From Mesostigma viride (Eukaryota; Streptophyta; Mesostigmatophyceae; Mesostigmatales; Mesostigmataceae), in assembly GCA_009746045.1 (NCBI GenBank), contig RPFO01000038.1:237759-299758 (forward strand): DNA of 62,000 nt, read 5' to 3'. Below the pieces are notes generated by a model. The model had not been told where the DNA came from, did not search any database, and saw only the letters and a list, made by a program, of their open reading frames with translations. The position numbers were made by a program, and so were the translations under genes. Shown in pieces: positions 46,509 through 62,000 of the stretch. Each line of letters opens with the position of its first letter. Position 1 is the first letter of the stretch.

Positions 46509-48785
46509 CTAATAGCCCTGCTGCACCGCAAAATCAGCCCGCGTACGGCGGAGCATGATGTCAGCCATGGCCCGAGTCAGCGCCACCGACAGGCGCTGAC
46601 GCCAATATGACGTCCAGGTCCGCGCCGACCATGGGGCCCGCTGGCCCTCCAGGTCCAGCCGGTCCTCCCGGAGCCGGCAACACTCCTTGAAGAAGGCGGA
46701 GGTCAGGGGCCCCATGGCCCCAAACTCCTCCAGGACAAAGGGCACCACACGATGGTGCCCGACGTCGCCGTAGGCCAGGAGCTTGGCCCGCTCCGCCCGG
46801 TCCGTCGTGTAACCTGCCGTGAGGGAGGCCCCAGCCACGTGGCTAAGAGCCAAGGGCCGCGCCACCGAAACGTCAATAAGCAGATGCCGGCCACCCCCCT
46901 CAAAGTCCAGCACCACGATGTCAGGCCGGTGGTTGGGGGAATAGAAGGCAGCGCCATCCGCATCCTCGGACCGGATGTTCGCGTGGGGGAAAACCGACCG
47001 AATCATGGCGAGCACCACCGTCAGGAGGACAGTGTGCAAATACAAATACCAATTCTGATTCTGTTGGCCCCCCATGCAGGCAAGGTAGTGAGTCCCCGTG
47101 GGATCCAGCGGCTGCCCACAGCTACCACAAGGCCGCCCGGCCGGAACAAGAGGCTGCGGGGCAAATAGCTGGTGCCGGAGCGCCACCGAGTAGTGGCTGG
47201 GAGCCAAGGCGAATGGGGGGGCCATGGGAAGAGCACGAAGGTACGCCGAGCCCACACTCCGCAAGGAAAGCGAGAACAGCCACGCACGTCCCTGGGCGTT
47301 GAGGTCCGCGAAAAGAGCAATCCAATCAGCCGTGTGCAGAATACCCGCGTAGGTTTTCTGGTGTTTATCGATGACGCGAGCAGGGAATGCGGCGGGAGAT
47401 TGAACGGAGGCGACCGAGGGAGTGCCGCGAGGGAGGTGGCGCTGTACCGCCTGAGCGGCACGGACGGGAGAACAGGCCTGCTGGATCTCAGCATAGGCCT
47501 CCTGGATGGCAGTGACGAAGGGCAAAGGGCTGCTGGGGTCCAGGAGGTCAGGCGCTGCCGTTGCCAAAAGGGGCAGGAGCCGGCAGCTTTCCGCCCACGA
47601 CTGAGCGACGGAGCCCAAAAAGGCTGCTGGGGCCAGCCGGGCGGCACGAGTCAGACCGCAGCCACCCATCCGTGCAGGCAGGGAGGCAATGCGAATAGCA
47701 TGTGGCGGGAGGTCGGGGCCCGGGACCAGCTGCGCCAAGGCCGACTGGATGCGTTCGTCGTGGCCCTCGGCGGCCAGCCGGACCTGAGACGGAAGAGCGC
47801 CCCGGAGCCAGTGAACGACGCGAGGGTGAGCGCAAAACCACAGAAGCAGACCCTTGGTCTGCGAATCATGAAGGCGCGCAATCAAGGGCAGTACCTCAGT
47901 GCGTGCCTCGAGGGCGGCCCGCAGAGCATCGATGACAAACGCGGGGTCGCCAACCGGAACGCCGAGGACATCCAACCCATGGAGGCGCTCGTCCCGGCCC
48001 AAGAGCTGGGGCGGAAAGCCGGAGCAATCACCTTGGGGCGAGTACACCGCGCACTTGGCAAGGGTCAACTGGAGGTTGATGTCGGCCACCGCGGTCTGCA
48101 GTGCCAGCAGAGCCGCGGTGGTGTCCGGCACAGGGCCCAGAAGGTAGATATCATCCAAGTAGGCCTGAATAGCGACCGCCGGGTGGGCAGCATGGACCGC
48201 TTGGAGGCAACCCTGGAGGGGGGCGGCAAAGTACAGGGGTCCCAGGGGGTCCCCTTGCTGGGTGCCCGACCGCGACAGCAGGCCGCCGCGAGTGCCGTCC
48301 TCCATGATGTGAACCAGTTGGCCGGGCTGGCCGTAGCACACCGCTGTCCAAGCGTACAAGTCCTCGAAGGACTCCATGACGGCCGCAAACATGCTGGCGC
48401 GGGACAGACTGTTGAACGCGTTGTGGCAGTCGACCTTGACGACAGCGTGGGTGGGGTGGGCCTCGAGGTAGGCCTGCACCGAATGGATGAGGATATCCGC
48501 CCCGCCTGGAGTCGTCACCCCCAGCTGGGCCGCCACCGAGGTCTCACCCGCTGCGAGGGGCGGGCAGAAAAAGGCACGGAGCTCGGGCGCCTTTTGGCGG
48601 CAGATCACTTTGCCCACGAGCTTGCGGAGCACCTCACCGCAGGCGATCGGGCGCACCTTGCCCTCGGGGGGGGGCAAGACACCCTTGAGCAGAGCGAGGA
48701 GGCGAGCGCCCGCTAACCACTCGCGCGCAGCGGGAGGAACGCGACCAGCCGCCAGGTCAATGAGGGTGTCAAAGAGAATGTCCTC
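46509..48785 (-). CDS. RLE-type LINE polyprotein, copy 1 (5' truncated)
   Basis: A 722-residue frame (48677-46509) is open to its stop; the same protein continues upstream to about 48785 in another frame (DLAAGRVPPAAREWLAGARL), joined across a C-run near 48670. Domains in order: reverse transcriptase with VRPIACGEVLRKL, VVKVDCHNAFNSLSRASM, GTQQGDPLGPLYF and the catalytic AYLDDIYLLGP; a thumb-like part; a zinc knuckle CGSCGQPLDPTGTHYLAC (CX2C-X10-HX3C); and a restriction-like endonuclease with RPDIVVLD and LLIDVSVARP, then VVPFVLEEFGAMGP. The polymerase-knuckle-endonuclease order defines the R2/NeSL/CRE branch of LINEs; Dualen-type elements of algae also carry such a nuclease. The N-terminal DNA-binding part is missing. 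It is about 75-80% like copy 2 by eye. Confidence 0.85.
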   Translation of the reverse strand, partial: EDILFDTLIDLAAGRVPPAAREWLAGARLLALLKGVLPPPEGKVRPIACGEVLRKLVGKVICRQKAPELRAFFCPPLAAGETSVAAQLGVTTPGGADILIHSVQAYLEAHPTHAVVKVDCHNAFNSLSRASMFAAVMESFEDLYAWTAVCYGQPGQLVHIMEDGTRGGLLSRSGTQQGDPLGPLYFAAPLQGCLQAVHAAHPAVAIQAYLDDIYLLGPVPDTTAALLALQTAVADINLQLTLAKCAVYSPQGDCSGFPPQLLGRDERLHGLDVLGVPVGDPAFVIDALRAALEARTEVLPLIARLHDSQTKGLLLWFCAHPRVVHWLRGALPSQVRLAAEGHDERIQSALAQLVPGPDLPPHAIRIASLPARMGGCGLTRAARLAPAAFLGSVAQSWAESCRLLPLLATAAPDLLDPSSPLPFVTAIQEAYAEIQQACSPVRAAQAVQRHLPRGTPSVASVQSPAAFPARVIDKHQKTYAGILHTADWIALFADLNAQGRAWLFSLSLRSVGSAYLRALPMAPPFALAPSHYSVALRHQLFAPQPLVPAGRPCGSCGQPLDPTGTHYLACMGGQQNQNWYLYLHTVLLTVVLAMIRSVFPHANIRSEDADGAAFYSPNHRPDIVVLDFEGGGRHLLIDVSVARPLALSHVAGASLTAGYTTDRAERAKLLAYGDVGHHRVVPFVLEEFGAMGPLTSAFFKECCRLREDRLDLEGQRAPWSARTWTSYWRQRLSVALTRAMADIMLRRTRADFAVQQGY

Positions 48786-49500
48786 GATATCTATAGTAAT
48801 AGAGGGGGATATAATCCTCAGGCAGGATCAAGCTACCATGGTCCGGATTCTCCCGATTTCTGGCCGGCCTGCGCTGGTTGTCTCCTTGATATAATCCTCA
48901 TCGAAGCTGTCCTCTACTGTATATAATGGCAGACGAGGCATGCAACTTAGTGTAGTGGCTATCCTCAGGCCGGGCCGGCAATATCCTCCACCTGAGAATT
49001 TCTACCCTGCAGTTCTTGGAGGTTTGGAAACATGGCGTGGCTAGCGTAATGACTGACTAGCTAGACCTTTTCAGTGGTACGTTTTCCATTTGCTAGGGTA
49101 TTTCCTCGTATATATGGTGGGAGAGCGATCGCATCAATGGTGCTCACCACTAGACACTCTCGGCAAAGTTAGGCTCGAAACACACGCCCTGATCAAGCAA
49201 GCTGTTTGGACCCCACCGTCTAGGTTGTCTCCTTGATCTAGTCGCTCTACACCTAAGCCAGCCATAATTTCAATGCACAAGCTACACATTTCCATCTCCA
49301 TTCATGAATATTCATCATCCTGAACGACTCGAAAACGCGGAAAAGATAATGGCAGGCTCGAGCTACCATGGTCCGGATTCTCCCGATTTCTGGCCTGCGC
49401 TGGTTGTCTCCTTGATATTACATGCATGCATGTGCACATGCTGCATGCCACGGAACATAATATGCTAATCTCATCAAAGAAAAATAATTATAATAGTACC
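48786..49500. repeat. Mosaic of dispersed LINE-related repeats
   Basis: In order: the block ATTTCTGGCCGGCCTGCGCT (48833-48895); a minus-strand LINE end fragment (48885-49040) matching 12755-12860; the second copy of the 7885-8130 repeat (49183-49425), again ending in the same block; and a decayed LINE 3' end (49432-49495). Unique sequence fills 49040-49180. Confidence 0.7.
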
Positions 49501-49654
49501 GGCTACGCCCCCTTCTCAAGAAGGTTCCAGCCGTGTTCAGCCCGTCTCACGGTTCGAGACTAAACAAGTCTCGAGTGCAGACACGTGTGTAGTACTCCTA
49601 CACACAGATCTCGAATGATTTATCTAGTACCAAATCCGAAAGGCTTGCATCACT

Positions 49655-49885
49655 CCCCGTTTTGCGGATGACTGTAGGTGTCAGTTGGCGATGCCCTAGG
49701 ATCCGGAGACGGATCCGTCCTATAGTCAGCAAAATTGGTGCGAGAGGTCCCCAGTTCGATTCCGGCCTGGATTCATTTGCAGATCGCGTTTTTCCACGTT
49801 TTCCGCGGACCGGCACTGTTCAAACGCAAATGGTTTTCACCTTTGCGATGTGCCAAATCAGAAAATCAGAATATACACGAAAGTT
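49655..49885 (+). mobile_element. tRNA-derived SINE, fullest copy
   Basis: A B-box-like GTTCGATTCC is at 49754-49763, with an A-box-like TAGTCAGCAAAATTGG about 30 bp upstream, closer than in a full tRNA. The body GCAGATCGCGTTTTTCCACG, GCGGACCGGCACTGTTC and AAATGGTTTTCACCTTTGCG recurs at 36551-36660 and, in part, at 50024-50082. No anticodon arm can be folded, so it is not a tRNA gene. Confidence 0.6.
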
Positions 49886-50023
49886 ACAAATATCGTCTGC
49901 ATCATGCATGCCTCAACACGCCATGACAATTAACGCGCTGGAGATTGCATCCTAGTGGATAGACCTGTCTAACTCGTGCCATCGCTGAACAATTCATGTG
50001 CATGTGGATCTCCATATTTTGAT

Positions 50024-50082
50024 TTGGCACACCGCAAATAGTGAAAACCATTTGCGTTCAGTGCCGGTCCGCGGAAAACATG
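50024..50082 (-). mobile_element. SINE fragment
   Basis: Minus-strand partial copy of the SINE body, from GTTTTCCGCGGACCGGCACT to GGTGTGCCAAATCA. It lies just before the second endonuclease-type LINE. Confidence 0.55.
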
Positions 50083-50100
50083 TGGATCTCCATATATATG

Positions 50101-52428
50101 GCATGCATGGCTGGCGCTACGAGCACCTCTCCGTGATGGCGGGCCATGGCGGGGCGACCGCACTCTTTGAGGCTGCCGCCGACTTGGCCGCGGGGTCCCT
50201 GGCCCCCGAGGCGCGCCCTTGGCTGGCTGGGGCACGCCTCATTGCCCTCCTGAAAGACGACGTCCCCCCGCCTGCTGGCCGTGTTCGTCCCATTGCTTGC
50301 GGCGAGGTCCTACGCAAGCTGGTGAGTAAGGTCATTTGTCGCCAAAAGGCCCCCGAGTTTCGCGCCTACTTCTGCCCCAACCGGAGTGATACTGAGGAGT
50401 CCGTCGCGGCCCAGCTTGGCGTCGCCACCAAAGGGGGCAGCGACATCATCGTGCACACAGTTCAGGCCTACCTCGAGACGCATCCGACCCATGTGGCGCT
50501 GAAGGTGGATTGCCACAATGCGTTCAATGCTGTCACCAAGGCTAGCATCTTTGAGGCCGTCGGCGAGGCGTTCCCTGACCTTCTTGCGTGGACAGCAGCC
50601 TGCTACGGCGACCCACTCAACTCTCCTTCCTCATGGAGGATGGGACGTTCGCCGACATCGCTTCCCGCACGGGAACCCAGCAAGGTGACCCCCTCGGCCC
50701 CTTTTACCTGTCTGCCCCGCTGCACAAGGCTCTCCAAGGTGTCCACGCTGCGCACCCGGATGTCGTGCTCCTCGCCTATATGGACGATATCCATGCCCTT
50801 GGCCCGGCCGACGCTGTGGTTGCCGCCCTGGCTGCCCTTGAAGTGGCCATGGCGGCCATCAACCTTCGGCTCACCCTCCCCAAGTGTGCAGTCTTTTCGC
50901 CCCAGGGGGACTGCTCTGGCTTCCCCGCGGCTATCCCGGGGGCATTGGCGCGGGCGCGTGGTTTCTCGTGCCTGGCGTCCCTGTGGGTGACCCTGACTAC
51001 GTCGAAGAGGAGCTCCGGGCCACCGTGGAACAGCGCACCCATGTCCTCGAGACTTGGGCGCGCCTCAAGGACCCCCAGACCAAAGGGCTCCTCCTGTGGT
51101 TTTGCGCCCACCCGCGGGTGGTTCACTGGCTCCGTGGCGCTCCCCCCCACTTGGTGCGGCTTGCCGCGGAAGGCCATGACGAGCGCATTCAGGCCGCCTT
51201 GCAGGTGCTCCTCCCCGGCCCTAGCCTGCCAGCTCACTCCATGCGCTTGGCCACCCTCCCCTGCCGCATGGGCGGGTGTGGGCTCACCCGCGCCGCCCGC
51301 CTCGCCCCCGCCGCCTTCCTTGGCTCTGTTGCTCAGGCCTGGGCGGAGATCCGCCGGTTGGTCCCCAGCGCCGTCAGCGCCATTCCCGACTTGGTCACCC
51401 CATCCCCCTTCCCCTTTGTGCAGGCTGTGCAGGATTCTTACCTCGGGATCCAGCAGGCTTGCGACCTCGTCCGCCCCGCTCAGGCCGTCCACCGTCGCCT
51501 GCCCCGGGGCACGCCCGGCGTGTCTACTGTCGTCAGTCCTAGTGTCTTCCCTGCCTGCGTTCATGAAAAACAACAAAAGACCTACGCGGGTATACTACAC
51601 TGTGCCGACTGGATGGGTCTGCATGCGAGCTTGAACGATCAGGGGAAGGCTTGGCTTCACTCCGTTTCCCTTGAGGGGAGCGTGGGGTCCGCATTCCTGC
51701 GCGCCCTCCCCATGAGCCCTTTGTTCACGCTGGTTCCGGCCCTTTACGCCATCGCTCTCCGCCACCAGCTCTTTGCCCCGCAACCTCTCATCACGGCGGG
51801 TGCGTCCTGCGGCAGCTGCGGGCTTGCTCTGGATACTACTGGGACGCACTACATCGCGTGCATGGGTGGCCAGCAGAACCAGAACTGGTTCCTCTATCTC
51901 CATACCGCTCTCCTCCGGGTGGTGTGTGCCATGGTTCGGTCGGTCTTTCCCCACTCCACCATCAAGTGCGAGGACGCGGATGGGGCCGCCCTCTACTCAC
52001 CCAACCACCGCCCCGACATTACCGTGCTTGACTACGACGGGCAGGGTTGCCACCTGCTCATCGATGTCTCCGTGGCTCGGCCGCTTTCCGGTCGCCACAT
52101 CCTCCGGGCGGCTGTGGATGCCGGCGCTGCTGCCACTGTGGCTGAGCGCGACAAGTTTGCCTCCTACGGCAATGTGGGGCCCCACCGGGTCATCCCCTTT
52201 GTCCTTGAGGAGTTCGGGGCCATGGGCCCCAAGACAGCGGAGTTTTTCCACGAGTGCTGCCAGCGCCGTGAAGACCGCCTCGACCTCGAGGGTCAGACCG
52301 CCCCGTGGTCGGCCCGCACGTGGTCCTCGTATTGGCGGCAGCGCCTGTCACTCGCCCTCACTCGCACCGTGGCTGATGTGTTATTCCGCCGCACCCGGGC
52401 CGACTTTGTCGCGACCCATGCGGTCTAG
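50101..52428 (+). pseudogene. RLE-type LINE polyprotein, copy 2 (two frameshifts)
   Basis: Starts inside the polymerase at GWRYEHLSVMAG and shows the same domains as copy 1: VRPIACGEVLRKLVSKVICR, LKVDCHNAFNAV, GTQQGDPLGPFYL, AYMDDIHALGP, a zinc knuckle beginning CGSCG, and the nuclease with RPDITVLD and LLIDVSVARP. The reading frame changes near 50610 and again between about 50940 and 50985, so it cannot make the full protein. The 5' end is truncated. The remaining codons are well kept, pointing to recent decay. A 3' UTR follows to about 52560. Confidence 0.85.
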
Positions 52429-53040
52429 ATCCCTTCCAGGCCTGCATGGTGGGCCGGCAGCGCTGTTGCTGCGTGTAGTTTTGTGATGTCTAGTTAGTTG
52501 TACCTTGTGCCGCTGGCGTGATCCTTGGATGTCTGTGTCAGATTACTATTAATTTCTTCAGGGTTATTCTCCCAGTTATCGGGTTTTTCCTTATGTTGCA
52601 TGCCTATCTCACCTCCGTAATCTATCATTCTCAATGAATATATATGGCATGCACAGATGATGAAAAGTTTTTTACATTAATGTCACTATTAATAATTAGC
52701 TCAGGCGATCAATTAATTTATAATGTGTGTTGTACCCAGACTTGGATTGCATGCTTGGGATGGACCCTCGAATATAACGATTGTATATTCGAAATGCTTT
52801 GCATTGTAATTGCTCTGCATGCATGGAGCATCAAATCTATGTGCAAGGGAATGCATGCATGAATGCATGCTTTCATGGCTTACAAGTAGCCCGCTACACC
52901 TACACTGTGATATACCAAGTGCGAAAGCGAGACAGATCACTAATCTGGACATCTCGCTCTCGTCATCACATCCCGTGGCATTGCTTCAGTTTCTTGTTCG
53001 AGCATGCGTGGGATGGTAGCCCAAGCTGACATGGCTTTGC
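52429..53040. other. LINE 3' flank and TL29 3' region
   Basis: No gene. A minus-strand TGTAA near 52880, about 160 bp beyond the TL29 stop, is a likely polyadenylation signal for that gene. Confidence 0.45.
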
Positions 53041-58762
<5,722 letters not shown>

Positions 58763-59108
58763 AGTTTCTGAGTTCAAATAAATAAAATAATGAGATGGCT
58801 GGCCTGCCAAGCTAGTGAGCGAGGTTCCCAATTATAATGTGGGGAGCGATGGCGACCAGCCCATTGCACTGCTTCGGGTCTGACCCTATCAAGAAGCAGA
58901 TGAGATATTAATTTTTCGGATCGGAATCATTAGCTGGGCTGTGACTGGCTCCCGCAGGCAATAAGGTACCATGCGACGTGTAAGGCGCGTGGAAACTTTC
59001 TCCGGGCTACAGGGACGGTAACTTTAGCGGGACCGTACTACGGTGGCAAGCGGGAATGCGCGCTATAAAATAGGCACACAGCGGCGCGGCGCGGCGTCCC
59101 GTCGGGCC
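58763..59108. promoter_or_regulatory. TL29 upstream region with a plus-strand TATA box
   Basis: TATAAAATA at 59064-59072 points to the plus strand, away from TL29, and is followed by GC-rich sequence. A copia LTR begins 37 bp after it. A divergent transcript that started here would now run into the LTR. Confidence 0.45.
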
Positions 59109-59543
59109 TGTTGTTAGGAGTGAGAAAACAATGTTTGCCACAAAGTTTTACTTTATTTCACTCAGATAAAAATAAGTCTCAGTCGGCAGCTGGCCGGCTG
59201 CTAGTTCCACCACAGGAGTGTGTGAGGTGTGAGGTACTAAGAGGGCAAACAAGGTGCGTAGCTTCGCCTTTTAAACAATTCCAGGCTCAGCTACTGGGTA
59301 GCAGTTATGATCTACCTACAACGTGGCCACACCAAACCGGTTCTTTTCTGACTGTGTGGCAGTTACAATCATAACGTGATCTCAAGCCAACCATTCACAA
59401 CCAAAGTTCAAGGTCAGTCACAGAATGACTGGGTCACTTATGGAACAGAACTTAAACATGCGGCACATGCACGTTCATGTAGTCCAGAGCTAGCACTAAA
59501 CTATAAGTACTAGTTTCAGGCAGGTGTGTCGATACTTCTGACA
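59109..59543 (-). repeat. 3' LTR of a Ty1/copia element
   Basis: 435 bp that read TGTCAGAAGT to CCTAACAACA on the minus strand, preceded by the polypurine tract AAGGGGGG. The other LTR is not in the window, so neither the target duplication nor the age can be judged. Confidence 0.8.
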
Positions 59544-59684
59544 CCCCCCTTACTCGGCACACAGGCCGGAAAACAAACTCAAGCAAGCCAGAACAAATGT
59601 TCACTAAAAGAACTGTAGTATGGGACCAGTGTCACAGGCTAGCAAGTGTGTCCTTATGTTGTCTCATCACTAATTGCCAGTAAC

Positions 59685-61288
59685 TCAAATACCCAACAAC
59701 TTGTGTCTGAGCTCCACAAAACGTGGCTCAGGTAGTGCCTTGGTGAGCATGTCGGCGATCATCGCTGCCCCAGGAAGGTGAGACACCTGAACGGTGCCAT
59801 CCGCGACCTTCGCGCGAATGTAGTGGTACTTGACGTCGATGTGCTTGGTACGCCGAGGGTGAACAGGGTCTCGTGACAGAGCCACAGCACCAGTGTTGTC
59901 GCAAAACACCTGAATTGGCCCTGAGGCCGGGTCACCCAACTCCTTGGTGATGGTGAGAAGGGGGACCACCTGCTGCGTGACACCGCACAGGGCCATGTAC
60001 TCGGCCTCACAGGTGGACAGGGCTGGAGTGGGCTGCTTGCGACTGGTCCACTCCACCGCAGCACCGCGGTACATGACCACGTTGCCAGTGATTGACTTGC
60101 GGTCCACAGGATCGTTTGCCCAGTCGGCATCCGAGTAGGCCACCAGCCCCCCCTGCCCCGAGTAGGACAGACCCAGGTCCTTGGTGTGTACCGCGTACTG
60201 AAGCACCCGGCGTGCCAGCCCAAGGTCGCTTACAGTAGGGTTTTTCATATTCTGAGTCAGCAGGTTGACTGCGAATGCCAGGTCAGGCCGAGTGCATCCC
60301 ATCGCATACAGGAGTGCCCCGGTGATCGCTTGGTAGACGCGAGTGTCGTCCGCGTTGAGAAGCCCCCCCTCACCACGGGGGGTGTTGGGGACGACGGGCG
60401 TCTTCACCGCCCGTGGGGAGACCCCAAAGCGCTCAGCGAGGGCCTCCAGATACGGGCCTTGGTGCAGAAAAACTGTGCGCGCCGGCGGGTCGAGGACCAG
60501 GGAGACCCCCAGAAAGAGGGAGGGGGCATCCGTCTCGGTGATCTGGAAGCGCTGGGACACCCGTTGGGTCCACTGCGATAGCCACTCCGCCGAGGAGTGG
60601 GAGACCAGGAGATCGTCGACATGGACGAAGGCAAAACCACCAACATACAGGAACAGACACGTGTCCGTGGTGCTCTGGACAGCGCCAGTCTCATGGATGA
60701 GGTAGTCCCGGAGCGTGTGGTGCCAGTTCCGGGGCGCCTGTTTGAGCCCATAGAGGCTCCGCCGGAGGCGCCAGAGGTACGTTTGGCCAGTGGGGTCGCG
60801 CTCCTCAAAGCCCTTGGGGGGAAGGACATACACGTCCTCCTCCAACTCAGCATAGAGGAACGCGGTGCGGACATCCAGCTGCCGGATGGGGTGGCCAGCA
60901 GTGCCAGCACGAGCCAAGCCCAGGCGCACGGTGGCAGCACGGACGGTGGGAGCAAAAGTCTCACCGAAATCAATGCCCTCGCGCTGTGCAAACCCCTTGC
61001 ACACAAACCGGGCCTTGCACCGCCCATCAGCTTTCTGGGCGAAGACCCACTTGGTGGGTAGGAGCTTGGCACCGCGCGGAAGATCACGCATATGCAGAAG
61101 CTCGTAAACCTGGTGCTCCTGGAGGCTGGCCAGCTCACTCTCCATGGCCGTGCGCCATTCCGGCAAGGCAAGGGCGGCAGCGGGAGAGGAGGGCACGGAC
61201 GCAGGCTGGCTATGAAAAGCAGCAGCGAAGCACAGGTCAGCGACAAGTGAGTGATGCGCGTGGATCCGTGCAGCCTTGGTGACAGGCA
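59685..61288 (-). CDS. Ty1/copia polymerase (reverse transcriptase-RNase H), 5' truncated
   Basis: The frame is open from the junction at about 61288 to a stop at 59685. Copia signatures in order: LPEWRTAMESELASLQ, LPTKWVFAQK, KARFVCKGFAQREGIDFGET, QLDVRTAFLYAELEEDVYV, SLYGLKQAPRNWH, the catalytic FVHVDDLLV, YSDADWANDPVDRKSITG, STCEAEYMAL and TKHIDVKYHYIR. Polymerase and RNase H are intact. Integrase, protease and gag are missing because the sequence changes abruptly into palindromic DNA at 61289. The stop lies 140 bp before the LTR, as expected. Confidence 0.9.
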
Positions 61289-61445
61289 GTGAACGCCAAT
61301 ACGCCGTATAATACGGTAAATACGCCGTATTATACAATACGGCGGGGTTTGGCGTACTAACGTACTAGAAATACGGCGTATTGCGTTCTCAACGCCAATA
61401 CGGCGCATAATACGTATTTTTCGCGTATTATACGGCGCCCGGCTC
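61289..61445. mobile_element. Palindromic MITE-like sequence (ATACGCCGTAT repeats)
   Basis: GAACGCCAATACGCCGTAT at 61289 and ATACGGCGTATTGCGTTC near 61371 form inverted ends of a ~100-bp unit; a related segment (CAACGCCAATACGGCGCATA to TTATACGGCG) follows. ATACGGCG/CGCCGTAT recurs at least six times. It abuts the copia coding region, so it either inserted there or marks the break point. Confidence 0.65.
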
Positions 61446-61921
61446 CGGAATTTGGCGCCAGAGCTAGTTTTGGCGTTGCTGACCTAGGCAGGTACGCAGC
61501 CTGAACCGTACTTGGGGAGTACGGGCCTACGGCTGGTCCCGCTTGTCATCTCTGCCAGTTGACGGCGTGGGTAAACGATGGCAAAACGAGACCGACTTGC
61601 ATAAATATGATAGTTGACCTCCGCGGCCATGGAGGTGCAGAAATCTGACTGGTATGGGAGCATGGCTTGACATTTTGAACTGCAATTTTGCAGGCATGAT
61701 CCATAGGTCCTAAACAGCGTATATCATTGGCAGGCAACGCCTGGGTGTGCGCAGATATGTCTCGACCCTATGCTCGGTGCAGCAACCTCGTTTGATCAGC
61801 GACCAGGTCGGTCGCCGTGCATGTGCTAACTGTTACTAGGCGGGAAATAAGTCGATACGTTTGTACGCGGATAGATGTGTAAAATATATTGCTGACATGT
61901 TTTATTGGCGACGACGGCCAG
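61446..61921. other. Non-repetitive sequence, no gene recognised
   Basis: No copia sequence and no convincing open frame is seen here. Confidence 0.4.
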
Positions 61922-61979
61922 GAAAGCGGCTCGCAGCTACATCGATGAGGTGGGCATCCGGCTACCTCCAGCAAGGAAG
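61922..61979 (+). CDS. Possible short exon at the window edge
   Basis: Between an acceptor-like GACGGCCAG and a donor-like AAGGAAG/GTAATT lies an open 58-bp segment reading KAARSYIDEVGIRLPPARK in one frame. It may be an exon of a plus-strand gene that continues past the window. Support is weak. Confidence 0.25.
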
Positions 61980-62000
61980 GTAATTAATCTGCGGTTTTGA

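Noticed and set aside
47172-48716. 514-residue open frame opposite the first endonuclease-type LINE
   Set aside because: Antisense shadow of GC3-rich coding sequence; no motif, while the minus strand has full polymerase and nuclease signatures.
49660-49770. tRNA gene
   Set aside because: Only A- and B-box-like motifs are present at a short distance; no anticodon stem or acceptor stem pairs.

Overview
The window is nuclear DNA of a photosynthetic green-lineage eukaryote, most probably a core chlorophyte alga. Three multi-exon genes can be rebuilt by splicing: a plastid-targeted ATP phosphoribosyltransferase (hisG, minus, 37505 to 32190), an ATXR5/6-type PHD-SET histone methyltransferase (plus, 38353 to 43301), and a TL29-like thylakoid-lumen protein (minus, 58762 to 53041). 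Two further genes are partial: an AP2-domain protein (plus, 570-1868) and an unrecognised acidic protein whose last five exons splice in phase (plus, 4808-7154). TGTAA polyadenylation signals, GT-AG introns rich in GCGT, GT and CT microsatellites, and the types of retroelement fit a chlorophyte. I cannot name the species.

Layout. 1-7.2 kb: hexanucleotide array, AP2 gene, possible MITE, 19-bp satellite, acidic-protein gene. 7.9-13.5 kb: graveyard of LINE fragments that share a conserved 3' end. 13.47-31.25 kb: a nest of mobile elements. An outer element carrying a PHD-finger exon is split by a recent Ty3/gypsy-like LTR retrotransposon (13990-29465, LTRs that look identical, target duplication ATTAT). 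Its 5' LTR is in turn split by a 7,373-bp terminal-inverted-repeat element (21378-28750, target duplication TTG), which holds a hairpin element of about 0.5 kb. 31.3-43.3 kb: LINE ORF1 scrap, then hisG and the PHD-SET gene head to head with 847 bp between their start codons. 44.3-52.5 kb: second LINE cluster, with two copies of a LINE that has a restriction-like endonuclease domain, and SINE copies. 53-58.8 kb: TL29-like gene. 59.1-61.3 kb: Ty1/copia 3' part with its LTR, ending at a palindromic element.

Two observations deserve most attention. First, several introns of TL29 and hisG contain diverged tandem copies of their own exon-intron junctions, splice site included; two of these arrays have periods divisible by three and stay open, so shifted splicing would add 12 or 24 residues. 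Second, the 7.4-kb element has arrays of an 8-bp unit, also present in its terminal inverted repeat, placed in opposite orientation in its two halves. No operon-like cooperation is evident. hisG acts in plastid histidine synthesis, the PHD-SET protein in heterochromatin marking (in plants such enzymes silence transposons, which is apt for this neighbourhood), and TL29 with photosystem II in the thylakoid lumen.
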